Below are positions 16,880-27,090 of a stretch of 64,000 bases of DNA, one piece after another. The notes under the pieces are model-generated. The model was not told where the DNA came from, made no database searches, and saw only the letters and a list, made by a program, of their open reading frames with translations. Both the position numbers and the translations under genes were made by a program. Source of the DNA: UBA9214 sp963753755 (GTDB taxonomy: Bacteria > Pseudomonadota > Gammaproteobacteria > UBA9214); assembly GCA_963753755.1 (NCBI GenBank), contig CAVWDM010000013.1, positions 346,956 through 410,955 of the forward strand. The letters are read 5' to 3'. Position 1 is the stretch's first letter. Each line of letters begins with the position of its first letter.

Positions 16880-19800
16880 TTATGCAGAGCCGGACTCATC
16901 CATCGCAACCAGTTCACCGCAGGCGGTGAACAACAGGCAGGGTTTCACTGCCAGTCCGGGCCATAATTTCTGTACGCCAGTGGCATATAAACGCATCTGC
17001 TCCCTGTAGGTGTCTGTCAGGCGGGGCAGGGATTCGCGATCAGCCCATTGATGCGTCTTGTAGTCAACCACGTAGGCCGTGCCGTTGCTGATGACCAGGC
17101 GGTCAATGATGCCATAGACCAACTGGTCCCCTTGCAGGTATTGAATCGGGACCTCATTAAAGGCCTGCTGGTAGTATGTGCCATCAAACAGCCATGACAG
17201 TTGCGGTGCCTGAACGGTTTGCAGGGCCTCCTGCCACCAGAGCAGACAGGCCGGATCGGTTGTTTCTCGTTGCAGGGCATTGGCGACCGGGGTGGGAATG
17301 ACATTCGGGTAACGGGCTTCACCGGTAGTCAAGTGCTGCAGCATCAGGTGAATGGCCGTACCGCGTTCACGGCCATCGACGTCGCCAGTGTCCATGTCGT
17401 TGGTATGCAGTGCGTGGCTGGGTGCAATCAGTCGCTGACGCCGATGCACGGCAAGGCGGCTGCACAGGCGCGGGTCCGGAGTGACTGGCGTGGCAGCGGC
17501 AGGCGGCACGGCTGTGAGTTCCTCAACCTTGCCGGTTTCATGAAAGGGGTGCCCTTCAGCCGTGGTATCCCAGTCACCCAGTGCCTGCAGGATCAGGCCA
17601 TACCAGCTATCCCCGGCAGCGGATTCTTTATGGTTGCCGGAGATAAACAGGTACTGCCGTGCACGTGTCATAGCAACGTACAGCAGGTTGGCTTCTTCGC
17701 GCTTTGCGTTTTCTGTCTGTTTATCCAGCAGGCGGCAGGTGATGCTGTCGTGACTGGCCTTCTTGCCCGTTAACAGAAAATGCGCCGGTCTGTCGAGGCT
17801 CCCGGGCCAGTCAATCAATGCGGCATAGGCGTTGTGTGATTGCGGCTGGTTGGCTGTATCAGCCAGGAAGATGACAGGTGCTTCCAGACCTTTCGCACCG
17901 TGGATGGTCATGATGCGTACACGCTGTGAGTCTGTTTCCTCCGGTGTGCCTTCATCCGGCTGGTCATTGTCTGACTGGCGCAGCCGGTTCAGCTGATCGA
18001 GGAAGCGCGGCAGGCTGGGGTAACGGCCGTTGTCCACTTCCAGTGCCAGTTCAATAAAACGGATCAGGCTGGCATGGACCCGTGGCTTCAGGGCAGCGGG
18101 GAAGGCGGCCTCGTAACGCTGCAAGACTTCGGCCTCATGGAAAATACGGTCCAGCAGATCATGCACCGGGATGTGCCCGGTGAGTGCACGCCAGTGCTCC
18201 AGTTGTGCTTGGATTGCTGCATAGGGTTGCGGTTGTTCCACGGCCAGTGCAGCCAGTCGCTCATACCAGGTGCCGCCGGCAGTCGTGGCCAGCGGAAGCA
18301 ACTGTTCACTGCTCAGAGCAAAGATCGGCGAGCGCAGTACCTGTGCCAGCGCCAGGTTATCGTAGGGCGATATCAGGGTATTCAGCAGGCATTCCAGGTC
18401 CTGCACTTCCAGGTTGTCAAGCAGGGCGCCCTTGCTGTCGCTGAGGCAGGGAATCCGGAAATCCCGCAGTGCCTGTTCATAGGCGCTGATGTGAGTGCGT
18501 TGCCGCAGCAGGATAATGATGTCTCCGTACTGCAGGGTGCGGGTGACAGCGTCTTTTGTCACCGCGGTATTATCCTGTATGAGAGTCTGTATCCTGGAGG
18601 CAATGAGCCTGGCCTCGCTGGCGTAACGCTGATCTTCACGGATGATGCGCGGTGCATGCAGCGGGTTACGCAGCTGCGGCTGTGTTTCATCTGCCGCCAC
18701 AACAGTCGTCGAGGTCATCAGTGGCAGCAACTCGACATATCCGTAGAGGTCAGGTAACCAGGTGGTATGCGGGTTGAAGTCGTCCAGCCGCTGTGTGAGC
18801 GGCTCGGTTGCAAACACCGTGTTCACACAATCGATAATCGCCTGTGCAGAGCGTCGCGAGGCATCCAGCGGGTAGCTTTTTGCCTGGAGGTTTTCCTGCA
18901 ACCAGTCAGAGGCCTCGCCGAGCAGCGCCGGATTGGCGCGTCGAAAACTGTAGATAGACTGTTTTTTATCGCCAACAAGAAATACAGAACGGGCGCGCTC
19001 GTCATTGCCGGCCGCCAGTTCATTCAGTAACGGTTGCAGCAAACGCCACTGGGTCGGGTTGGTATCCTGAAATTCATCGACCAGCAAATGATCGATGCGT
19101 GTATCCAGCTTGTACTGGATCCAGCTGGCATGGCTGCTCTCGTTAAGTAATTCGCAGGCCTTCCATTCGAGATCGGAGAAGTCCAGCAGGCGTTGTTCCT
19201 GCTTGATGCGCTGGTAATGAGTCAGCAGCTGCATACCGGCGCTTATCCACGCAACTGACGTTTCCAGCGTTTTGTGGCGTGCCAGTCGATCGATGGCCTG
19301 GTGCAATCTATCGCACAACTGATGGTGCAGTTCGATGAATCGCTGTTCATCCTGCTCGCCGAGCCGTTTGCACTGTGCCTTGCCGGGCTTTCGAACACGT
19401 GGGTTAGCGTCCTTTGTCAGAAACACCGACTTGATGGTAACAAGGAAAGACTCTGCTGCCAGGGGGGAGGCCAGTGCACTGGCAAGCAGTTGCGCATCAT
19501 TCGTGTTGGTATTCGTGGTATTGCGAGCCAGTAATTTGGCAAATGCCTGCAGTTCTGCACGCAGGGTGTCGTCCGGGAAGTTGCCAAGGGAGGGTTGGCT
19601 GGCATCGATGTCCAGCAGTTGCTCTAGCCGCTTGCTGGCATAGCTTAGCGGCTGCGACTGTCCCTGGATAAACGCCCACCAGTCACTGCGATGCGCCAGG
19701 AACGATTGCAGTGCTGACTGGGTGTTGCCGAGTCCGTCACAGGCCTCGATCAGATGGTCCAGCGCCTGGTTGATCGGGTGACCCGGGCTGCTGGATTCGT

Positions 19801-20305
19801 TGACCAGCGCATCCCGGGCCTGCTGCTCCAGCAGACCGGTGGCTTCACTGAGTTCGAATCCCGGCGCAATGCCGGCCTCCAGCGGAAAGCGTTGCAGCAA
19901 TTCCTGGCAAAAGGCATGGAACGTTGTCGCACGCAGTGTGTAGGGATTGAAGAGGCTTTCTTCATACAATTGCCGCGCCCGTGTGCGATGGTGCTCGTCC
20001 GGCAGGATGCCGATCGCTGCCAGCATCTTGTCCAGTGAACGGTCGTCTGCACACATAAGCTCATGCAGGCGTTCAGTGACGCGCTGTTGCATTTCCGCGG
20101 CCGCCTTGCGGGTAAACGTGACCGCGAGGATGCTGTCCGGCCGGGCGCCGGCCAGTAACAGTCGCAGGATACGGGTCACCAGCAGCCAGGTTTTTCCGGT
20201 GCCGGCCGAGGCATGCACGGTCGCGTTACGGACCGGGTCGGCCGCCTGCAGGGTCGTGATGTTATCGGTGGAGGACATTATTTCAGGATCGTCATGCCGG
20301 TTCAT
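16880..20305 (-). CDS. AddA-like UvrD-family helicase/nuclease
   Basis: A 1141-residue double-strand-break end-processing subunit. Motif I is ASAGTGKT (residues 32-39), motif Ia AVTFTRKAAAEMQQRV, motif II LLVDEFQDTN, motif III GDKKQSIYSFRRA, motif V RIMTIHGAKGLEAPVIF and motif VI LLYVAMTRARQYLF. Near the C-terminus GIIDRLV and VVDYKTH form a PD-(D/E)XK nuclease core. Its start overlaps the stop of the AddB-like gene by 4 bp, so the two form one complex-encoding operon. Together they probably replace RecBCD. Confidence 0.92.
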   Translation of the reverse strand: MNRHDDPEIMSSTDNITTLQAADPVRNATVHASAGTGKTWLLVTRILRLLLAGARPDSILAVTFTRKAAAEMQQRVTERLHELMCADDRSLDKMLAAIGILPDEHHRTRARQLYEESLFNPYTLRATTFHAFCQELLQRFPLEAGIAPGFELSEATGLLEQQARDALVNESSSPGHPINQALDHLIEACDGLGNTQSALQSFLAHRSDWWAFIQGQSQPLSYASKRLEQLLDIDASQPSLGNFPDDTLRAELQAFAKLLARNTTNTNTNDAQLLASALASPLAAESFLVTIKSVFLTKDANPRVRKPGKAQCKRLGEQDEQRFIELHHQLCDRLHQAIDRLARHKTLETSVAWISAGMQLLTHYQRIKQEQRLLDFSDLEWKACELLNESSHASWIQYKLDTRIDHLLVDEFQDTNPTQWRLLQPLLNELAAGNDERARSVFLVGDKKQSIYSFRRANPALLGEASDWLQENLQAKSYPLDASRRSAQAIIDCVNTVFATEPLTQRLDDFNPHTTWLPDLYGYVELLPLMTSTTVVAADETQPQLRNPLHAPRIIREDQRYASEARLIASRIQTLIQDNTAVTKDAVTRTLQYGDIIILLRQRTHISAYEQALRDFRIPCLSDSKGALLDNLEVQDLECLLNTLISPYDNLALAQVLRSPIFALSSEQLLPLATTAGGTWYERLAALAVEQPQPYAAIQAQLEHWRALTGHIPVHDLLDRIFHEAEVLQRYEAAFPAALKPRVHASLIRFIELALEVDNGRYPSLPRFLDQLNRLRQSDNDQPDEGTPEETDSQRVRIMTIHGAKGLEAPVIFLADTANQPQSHNAYAALIDWPGSLDRPAHFLLTGKKASHDSITCRLLDKQTENAKREEANLLYVAMTRARQYLFISGNHKESAAGDSWYGLILQALGDWDTTAEGHPFHETGKVEELTAVPPAAATPVTPDPRLCSRLAVHRRQRLIAPSHALHTNDMDTGDVDGRERGTAIHLMLQHLTTGEARYPNVIPTPVANALQRETTDPACLLWWQEALQTVQAPQLSWLFDGTYYQQAFNEVPIQYLQGDQLVYGIIDRLVISNGTAYVVDYKTHQWADRESLPRLTDTYREQMRLYATGVQKLWPGLAVKPCLLFTACGELVAMDESGSA

Positions 20306-23181
20306 TCAAGCCACGCCTGTTTCCTGCACAGTCCGCTCATCTCGCAGTAGCCACAGGTCTTCATGTCTCCCCAGGCAGGCAGTTCAGTGCCGGATTCCAG
20401 TTCGGACATGACCGTCACCAGGCGTTGCTTTACGTCACTCGCCAGTTCGGCCAGGCCCTCGCCCTCGAGGCAGACCCTGTTGCGGATGTTTTTATCAACC
20501 TGAAGGTATTCCACCCGTTGCGGTAACGACTCCGTCAGCAGGGCATAGGAGGGCAGCTGTACTTCCTCGCCACTGTCAACCTCTGCCTGTTTGGGGATGC
20601 CGCCGGTCTTGTAGTCGAGAATGGCCAGTCCGGTTGTGTTGCTGTCGATACGGTCGAGGCGCCCTTTAAGCGTGCGGCCGGGCATCAGCCGGAATTCGTT
20701 TTGCTGCTCGGCATCCTGAAATGACCAGCTGTGCTGCCGCTCAATTTGCCAGTCGATATACTCCGGCAGCAGCATCAGCCAGCGCCGCAGCCAGGCCCGG
20801 TGCTCAAAATTGTCTTCCAGTTCCCGGGTGAAGACAGCCTGCGATATGTTCTCCAGCATGCTGATCGCCCGTGCACGCTTGTCCGCGGTGACCGGCCCAC
20901 TGAAGGCCGCGGGGTAGCCGGGGCAGCCCTTGTGAAACACTTCCAGAGACTTGTGTACCAGGCTGCCGTACTCGGCCTTTTCAAACGCTTCCCTGACGGC
21001 TTCGCGGGGTTTCAGTTGCAGGCCGCAAGCGGCGAAGAATTTATACGGACAGTCAATCAATTGCCGGTGCATGCTGACGGACATTTCTGCAGGCAACAGT
21101 GCCGCAGGGAGTACAGGCCGTGGGTAATGTTGCGGCTGTGGCTGTGGCAGCGGGTTGCTTCCTGCGACCCGCGTTGCCGGATGCTCCAGAAGCGCCTGCA
21201 GTTCATCGGCCATGAGGTCATTCTGCCAGGCGAGTGCATGAAAGGTGCGCAGGGCCTCCAGCCAGGGACTCGGCATGCGCGGTTCACCGGCGTTTTCCTG
21301 ACACCAGCTCAGCAACAGCTGTGGCGCACTTTCCAGCAGGCGGCGAAAACGCTGCAACTGAACTTGATAGTGCGCTGACCAGACCGGTAGTCCGAGATCG
21401 AGACGTACCGGGTCATTAAAGAAGGGGGACTTTGCGCGTCTCGCCGGCAGGTGTTCGCGATCACACGCGCCGATAACCACGGCATCGTACTGTCCCAGCT
21501 GTGACTGCTGCAAGGTCAGTAACTGCACAGGGCTGTCGGCAGTCAGGGGTACGAAGTCATGGCGCTCCAGTGTCGATCCCAGCCAGGCACGGAATTCGAT
21601 CCAGCTCATGTCAATGGCACTGTGTTGTGCCGCATCAAACAGTAACTGCCACTCCTGGAGTATGCGCTGCCCGGCCGGATCGTTCTCGAATGCTGTCCAG
21701 ATACCCACCGCATCGAGACTTTCACGCAGTTTCTGCAGCAGGGTGACGGGACTTGACCGTGTCGATCCGAGGCACGCACGCAAGGGATCTGCGGCCTGCT
21801 CGAGTCGGTTAAGCAGCCGCTGCAACTGGCTCGCCATCTCCTCTGTCCAGCTGGTTTTCAGACGTTGCAGGCGAAGGTCTATATGATGGCGATAGCGCTG
21901 TATGCCGCTGGCAATATTTTCATGCTGGATAATGTCCTGTTCAAGACGGTAGACGCTGTTCGCGAGTTGCTCACGGTCATCACCAGGGAAGATGAACGGT
22001 GACTTCAGTACATCCAGCAGGGGTTGATGGGCAAAATCTTCCTCCACCGTTTCCAGCCAGCGCTCCAGCGCGGCGGCGGCGCTGGTGGTGGACAAGGCCC
22101 AGCCGCCCGTGTCTTCAAGGCCAATGCCGGCGCGATCGAGCAAGGCGCGTACGCGACGTGCCAGGCGGCGGTCTTCAGTCACGATGGCGATCGCTTGTTT
22201 GCCGTCCAGCAACCACTGGCGAACCTGTAAATCAATGGCGCGTGCCTCCTGTTCCGGCGAACTGGCGGGCAGAATGGCGAGGTGCCCGGCCAGAGGCGAT
22301 TCCGGGTACTCCTGGAGAAATGCCCGCGCGCGCTCCGCGGGCGAGTGTTCCCCCACTGCGAACACGGCATCGAGGCATACACTGCAGGGGGTATCCGTGG
22401 TACCGGGCGCTGCCTGTTGCAGCAGTGTCCTGATGGGCGGGGTGATGCCATCATCAGGCCAGTGCGAGTGCTGGTGAAGGATGCATGCTGCGCGACCTGA
22501 CTGCAGCAGCGACACGATCCAGTCGAGTTGTGCGGCGTGCAGTTGGTCAAAACCCACCAGAAAGAATTCCTTTTCAGGAATGGCCGCCTGCACCATGGCC
22601 AGTTGTTGCAGGCAGGCGATGCCGGGATCGAGCATGTGCTCGTCGTTGAGCTGTACATGCCAGGCTTTCCAGATCCTGTGCACCATGCTGGCTTCCACGC
22701 CGAGTGGTTCCGGCAGGCGGTCATCAATGCCGTAGGCCGTCTGTAGCTGCCGGGTGAAGGCACCCAGGTCATCGGGGAGGTTGACACGATTGAGCGTTAG
22801 CTCATCAAACAGCGCGATCAGGCAACTGCTGATCTGCCAGGGATCCCCGCCATGAAATACCGTCGGGTGCTCAGTGAGTACTTCAACCAGCATGAGTTCA
22901 CGGCGCGCCCGTCCGGGAATGACCAGATCGAGCGGGGCGTGAGCGTGCAGCCACTGTTCGATGGTGCTTATTTCGGGGCCGAGCAGGGCGGTGTGTCCCA
23001 GCGATGCCGCAGCGTCCAGCAAGTGCAGCCGTAAACGTGGCGCGAACTGTAGATCCGGAAGCAGAACGATGCTGTTTGTCAGGTCGGGCAGCGAAGTGGC
23101 GCGCGCCATGATCCGGCGGGCTGCGACCGCCAGGATGTCATCGCTGTAGGGAACCAGAGTAACTGCGTTGTCACGTGACAT
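20302..23181 (-). CDS. AddB-like PD-(D/E)XK nuclease protein
   Basis: A 959-residue partner of the AddA-like helicase, of the group often named 'probable DNA repair protein'. The N-terminal two thirds resemble an inactive UvrD-like fold without Walker A. The C-terminal nuclease has GRLDRID and AILDYKTGG. Four cysteines, one in DCPYKFFAACG near residue 707 and C943, C946 and C952 in CGYCEMSGLC, fit the iron-sulfur staple of AddB nucleases. ATG 23181 starts MSRDNAVTLVPYSD. Confidence 0.88.
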   Translation of the reverse strand: MSRDNAVTLVPYSDDILAVAARRIMARATSLPDLTNSIVLLPDLQFAPRLRLHLLDAAASLGHTALLGPEISTIEQWLHAHAPLDLVIPGRARRELMLVEVLTEHPTVFHGGDPWQISSCLIALFDELTLNRVNLPDDLGAFTRQLQTAYGIDDRLPEPLGVEASMVHRIWKAWHVQLNDEHMLDPGIACLQQLAMVQAAIPEKEFFLVGFDQLHAAQLDWIVSLLQSGRAACILHQHSHWPDDGITPPIRTLLQQAAPGTTDTPCSVCLDAVFAVGEHSPAERARAFLQEYPESPLAGHLAILPASSPEQEARAIDLQVRQWLLDGKQAIAIVTEDRRLARRVRALLDRAGIGLEDTGGWALSTTSAAAALERWLETVEEDFAHQPLLDVLKSPFIFPGDDREQLANSVYRLEQDIIQHENIASGIQRYRHHIDLRLQRLKTSWTEEMASQLQRLLNRLEQAADPLRACLGSTRSSPVTLLQKLRESLDAVGIWTAFENDPAGQRILQEWQLLFDAAQHSAIDMSWIEFRAWLGSTLERHDFVPLTADSPVQLLTLQQSQLGQYDAVVIGACDREHLPARRAKSPFFNDPVRLDLGLPVWSAHYQVQLQRFRRLLESAPQLLLSWCQENAGEPRMPSPWLEALRTFHALAWQNDLMADELQALLEHPATRVAGSNPLPQPQPQHYPRPVLPAALLPAEMSVSMHRQLIDCPYKFFAACGLQLKPREAVREAFEKAEYGSLVHKSLEVFHKGCPGYPAAFSGPVTADKRARAISMLENISQAVFTRELEDNFEHRAWLRRWLMLLPEYIDWQIERQHSWSFQDAEQQNEFRLMPGRTLKGRLDRIDSNTTGLAILDYKTGGIPKQAEVDSGEEVQLPSYALLTESLPQRVEYLQVDKNIRNRVCLEGEGLAELASDVKQRLVTVMSELESGTELPAWGDMKTCGYCEMSGLCRKQAWLE

Positions 23182-23247
23182 TGAACGATGCCCTGATTAA
23201 CTCGTCAAGCCGGTAAAGGCCGACGTCCATGGCTCGGGATAATATCG

Positions 23248-23319
23248 ATCCCGGCCTTTGCCGGGATGACGATTGTGGAATGAATCAGAATTCCGACGAT
23301 TCCCGCTGCCGCAGGAATG
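23248..23319. repeat. Two REP-like hairpins upstream of the AddAB-like operon
   Basis: Hairpin 1 has ATCCCGGC (23248-23255) and GCCGGGAT (23260-23267). Hairpin 2 is ATTCCCGC/GCAGGAAT (about 23300-23319). Both are followed by GAC/GACC and resemble the widespread TTCCCGC...GCGGGAATGAC intergenic family. A third copy is at 26506-26531. Confidence 0.65.
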
Positions 23320-23342
23320 ACCAAGGCGGTACTGTGAGAATC

Positions 23343-23666
23343 CTAGCGTTCCAGATACTGCAGTTTATCCGGCTTGTCCTTCCATTCATCCGCGTCCGCA
23401 GGGGCATCTTTCATCTGGGTAATAACTGGCCAGTTTTGCGACAATTCGGCATTCAGTGCCAGAAACTGTTCCTGGCCGGGCGGCAGGTCGCTTTCATCAA
23501 AGATGGCGTTGATCGGGCATTCCGGCTCACACAGCGTGCAGTCGATACATTCATCCGGATCGATGACCAGGAAATTGGGACCCTCGTGGAAACAATCGAC
23601 CGGGCAGACCTCGACGCAGTCCGTATATTTGCACTTGATGCAGTTTTCAGTCACAACAAATGTCAT
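23343..23666 (-). CDS. fdxA: 7Fe-8S ferredoxin FdxA
   Basis: A 107-residue seven-iron ferredoxin for cytosolic electron transfer. The cluster motifs are CIKCKYTDCVEVCPVDCF (residues 9-26) and CIDCTLCEPECP (40-51); one cluster lacks the fourth regularly spaced Cys, as in the 3Fe-4S/4Fe-4S class. The C-terminal extension is typical of FdxA. It lies 150 bp downstream of mutS on the same strand, a known gammaproteobacterial pairing. Confidence 0.94.
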   Translation of the reverse strand: MTFVVTENCIKCKYTDCVEVCPVDCFHEGPNFLVIDPDECIDCTLCEPECPINAIFDESDLPPGQEQFLALNAELSQNWPVITQMKDAPADADEWKDKPDKLQYLER

Positions 23667-23817
23667 GAAATTCTCCAGTGTTGGCTTGTGTGCGATCAGT
23701 TTGATAACTGACCGCTACTGAGTGTGATTTTAAGTGAAATAGTTAACTTGTTGATATAATGCTAATTACAAACGTTCAAGATAGCGTGGCATCGCAGTAT
23801 ACCGGACATTGCGTGGC

Positions 23818-26388
23818 TTATGAATGCAGCGCCTGCCTGGCTAGTTCCTTCAGTGTATACAATGTCTGCAGCGACTGCTGTGGCGTCATGTTATCCGGGT
23901 CGATGTCCTTGAGCGCCTCGACCAGCGGATGTTCGCCAGGTGCCTGAAACAGGGGTAACTGTGATGATAACAACGCGCCGGGGTGCGCGGTGTTCTGTTC
24001 CAGATCGATGAGACGCTCGCGGGCCAGGTCGATGACTCCTCTGGGCACCCCCGCGAGCGCGGCGACATGCAGCCCATAACTGCGGTCGGCGGCGCCGCTC
24101 TTCACGGCATGCAGAAAGACGATGCGGTCGTCATGTTCGACAGCCTCGAGATGCACATTGGCAATGTCGCTGTACTGCTCCGGCAATTGTGTCAGTTCAA
24201 AGTAATGTGTGGCGAACAGGGTGAATGCCTTGACGCGTGCGGCCAGGTCAATGGCACAGGCCCAGGCCAGCGACAGGCCATCATAGGTACTGGTGCCACG
24301 ACCAATTTCATCCATCAGTACCAGGCTGTTCCCGGTCGCATTGTGCAGGATGTTCGCCGTTTCCGTCATTTCCACCATGAAGGTTGAACGCCCGCCGGCG
24401 AGATCATCAGCCGCGCCAATACGGGAAAAAATGCGGTCGACCGGACCGATGGTGGCGCTGCCTGCCGGCACATAACAGCCGATATGTGCGAGTAGTACGA
24501 TCAGTGCCGTCTGCCGCATGTAGGTCGACTTGCCGCCCATGTTGGGCCCGGTAATGATGAGCATGCGCTGACGGTTGTTGAGGCTGGCATCATTGGGTAT
24601 GAACGGCTCATCCATGATCTGTTCAACCACCAGGTGACGGCCCTGCCTGATCTCGATACCGCTGCGCTCGCTGAGCTGCGGGCAGGTGAGATTCAGGGTC
24701 TGGCTGCGCTCTGAAAAATTCGCCAGCACGTCAAGCTCGGACAGCGCGTCGGCGCAGCATCGCAAGGCTTCCAGGTGTTCATCCAGTGTGTCCAGCAGTT
24801 CACCGTAGAGTGACTTTTCCAGCGCCAGCGCGCGCTCGCGCGCGCTCAGTACCTTGTCTTCATGCGCCTTCAATTCCGGTGTGATATAACGCTCGACGGC
24901 CTTCAGTGTCTGACGGCGCTGGTAGTTGTCAGGCACCTTGTCCGCCTGCAGGCGGCTGACCTCGATGTAGTAACCGTGTACCCGGTTATAACTGATCTTC
25001 AGGGTGGCAATACCGCTGCGTTCGCGTTCCAGCTGTTCCATGTCGAGCAGCAGCTGGTCACTGTTCTCGCTGAGATTGCGTAGTTCATCGAGCGTGGCGT
25101 CGTAGCCTGTCGCCAGTACGCCGCCATCACGAATCAGCAGCGGTGGTTCGTCCCTGAGTGCGCGCACCAGCAGGGCGTGGACCTCGGGATGTTCACCAAT
25201 CCGTGCGCACAGGTCCTGCAGCAGCGGGTCCGGCAGGTCGGACAGCGTTTCCTGCAGGGCGGGCAAGGCGCCGAGGCTGTCGCGCAGGCCGGTGATGTCG
25301 CGAGGACGCGCCGACTTCAGTGCAATACGTGTCAGGATGCGTTCTATATCGTTGATGCCCTTCAGCAGGGTGTGCAGATCATCATGCAGATGTGCGTCAA
25401 GCAGTGTGGCAATGCAGCGGTGCCGTTGCTGCAGGGCTTTATGGTCGCGCAGCGGGCGGTGCAGCCAGCGGCGCAGCAGGCGTCCACCCATGGCGGTCGC
25501 GGTGTGGTCAAGCACGCCGACCAGGGTGTGGGCCCTGTGTCCGGACGTCGCTTCTTCGAGTTCCAGATTACGGCGTGTGGCAGCATCCAGTACCAGGCTG
25601 TCGTCACGATTTTCTACACACAGACTGTTGATGTGTGGCAGGGCGGTGCGCTGGGTATTTTTTACATACTGTAACAGCCCGCCCGCAGCACCGATGGCGG
25701 CATCCAGTGTCTCGCAGCCGAAGCCGCTGAGGTCATGGGTCGCGAATTGTTCGTTGAGTTGCCTGCGTGCCGTATCGGTAGCAAATAGCCAGGGTGACTG
25801 CTGGCGCAGGCCGCTGTGCCGTGCGGCCTCGGGGGGCAGGGTGACGGCTTCGTTGACAACCAGTTCGGCCGGGTTCAGGCGCTGCAGCTCGCCGAGCAGT
25901 GCCTCGGTGTCCTGAAACTGCTGTACGCTGAAACGTCCGCCGGCGAGGTCCAGTGCGGCGATCCCCCAGTTGTCACCCAGACGGTGGATGGCCACCAGCA
26001 GGTTATCCTGGCGGTCATTCAGCAGGGACTCTTCTGTCAGTGTGCCCGGGGTGACTATCCTGACCACCTTGCGTTCAACCGGCCCCTTGCTCGCCGTGAC
26101 ATCGCCGACCTGCTCACAGATGGCCACTGATTCACCCTGTCGAACCAGCCGGCCAAGGTACTGGTCGACGGCATGCACCGGTATCCCGGCCATGGGGATG
26201 GCCTCACCCGCGGATTTGCCGCGTGAGGTCAGGGTGATGTTGAGCAGCCTGGCGGCGCGCTTTGCGTCACCAAAAAACAGCTCGTAAAAGTCGCCCATGC
26301 GATAAAACAACAGCGTGTCCGGATGCTCGGACTTGATACCCAGGTATTGCTGCATCATCGGGGTATGGGCAGGCGTGGTGGTCGACAT
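23818..26388 (-). CDS. mutS: DNA mismatch repair protein MutS
   Basis: Recognises mispairs and starts mismatch repair. The product is 856 residues when started at ATG 26388 (MSTTTPAHTPMMQQYLGIK); the frame is open to 26481, but the longer form would add an unusual leader. Mismatch-binding FYRMGDFYELFFGDA, connector and lever domains, and the ABC ATPase with GPNMGGKSTYMRQ (Walker A), LMDEIGRGTSTYDG (Walker B) and FATHYFELT are all present. No frameshift is seen. Confidence 0.97.
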   Translation of the reverse strand: MSTTTPAHTPMMQQYLGIKSEHPDTLLFYRMGDFYELFFGDAKRAARLLNITLTSRGKSAGEAIPMAGIPVHAVDQYLGRLVRQGESVAICEQVGDVTASKGPVERKVVRIVTPGTLTEESLLNDRQDNLLVAIHRLGDNWGIAALDLAGGRFSVQQFQDTEALLGELQRLNPAELVVNEAVTLPPEAARHSGLRQQSPWLFATDTARRQLNEQFATHDLSGFGCETLDAAIGAAGGLLQYVKNTQRTALPHINSLCVENRDDSLVLDAATRRNLELEEATSGHRAHTLVGVLDHTATAMGGRLLRRWLHRPLRDHKALQQRHRCIATLLDAHLHDDLHTLLKGINDIERILTRIALKSARPRDITGLRDSLGALPALQETLSDLPDPLLQDLCARIGEHPEVHALLVRALRDEPPLLIRDGGVLATGYDATLDELRNLSENSDQLLLDMEQLERERSGIATLKISYNRVHGYYIEVSRLQADKVPDNYQRRQTLKAVERYITPELKAHEDKVLSARERALALEKSLYGELLDTLDEHLEALRCCADALSELDVLANFSERSQTLNLTCPQLSERSGIEIRQGRHLVVEQIMDEPFIPNDASLNNRQRMLIITGPNMGGKSTYMRQTALIVLLAHIGCYVPAGSATIGPVDRIFSRIGAADDLAGGRSTFMVEMTETANILHNATGNSLVLMDEIGRGTSTYDGLSLAWACAIDLAARVKAFTLFATHYFELTQLPEQYSDIANVHLEAVEHDDRIVFLHAVKSGAADRSYGLHVAALAGVPRGVIDLARERLIDLEQNTAHPGALLSSQLPLFQAPGEHPLVEALKDIDPDNMTPQQSLQTLYTLKELARQALHS

Positions 26389-26505
26389 GGCGGGGGAGTT
26401 TACCGTATCGGTGTGCGATTGCGCAGTGTTCGCTTTTATGCAGGTGGGTATGCAGTACTGGAGTGAGACAGCTGACTTCATACGCCCTATACCTCAAAAA
26501 AAACC

Positions 26506-26531
26506 GTCATTCCCGCCATAGCGGGTATGAC
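26506..26531. repeat. REP-like hairpin upstream of mutS
   Basis: The arms GTCATTCCCGC (26506-26516) and GCGGGTATGAC (26521-26531) surround a CATA loop, with one T-T mismatch. It is related to the pair at 23248-23319 and lies in the 120-bp divergent gap between mutS and pncC. Confidence 0.65.
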
Positions 26532-26601
26532 AGAAAATCTGTTGCTATACCGCTACTCACCACCCTGCTGCGAACAATGAAAATAGAGTACATTAAGCAG
26601 C

Positions 26602-27090
26602 ATGCCCGAATTATCTGAATTATCAGGACAACTCGCTAACGTCTTGCTGCAACAACAGAAGCAGTTGGCCGTGGCTGAATCCTGCACCGGTGGCTGGCTG
26701 GCCAAATGCCTGACGGATATTGCCGGTAGTTCACGCTGGTTCGAGCGCGGCTTCGTCACCTACAGCAATGCGGCCAAGCAGGAGATGCTGGGTGTGTTGC
26801 CGGCAACGTTGCAACGGGATGGGGCGGTCAGTGAGTCCGTGGTGCGTGAAATGGCGGCCGGGGCTATCGAGCACAGTGCGGCGGATATCGCCGTGGCGAT
26901 CAGTGGCATCGCCGGACCCGGTGGCGCTGTTCCCGGTAAACCGGTGGGCACAGTCTGCTTTGGGATCGCAATAAAAGGAAATGGATATCAGTTAGATACG
27001 AAATACTTTGAAGGGGATCGTGAAGCGGTACGCAGGCAATCGGTTGCGTATGCGCTGTCGCGACTGCTGCATGTGCTCGGACACGGCTGA
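26602..27090 (+). CDS. pncC: Nicotinamide-nucleotide amidase (CinA C-terminal domain)
   Basis: Deamidates NMN to NaMN in pyridine-nucleotide recycling. The 162-residue protein is the stand-alone CinA_C domain: AVAESCTGGWLAKCLTDIAGSS, FVTYSNAAKQEMLGV, AGAIEHSAADIAVAISGIAGPGG and KPVGTVCFG as separate blocks. It starts the cluster pncC-thpR-recA-recX seen in many gammaproteobacteria. Confidence 0.93.
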   Translation: MPELSELSGQLANVLLQQQKQLAVAESCTGGWLAKCLTDIAGSSRWFERGFVTYSNAAKQEMLGVLPATLQRDGAVSESVVREMAAGAIEHSAADIAVAISGIAGPGGAVPGKPVGTVCFGIAIKGNGYQLDTKYFEGDREAVRRQSVAYALSRLLHVLGHG

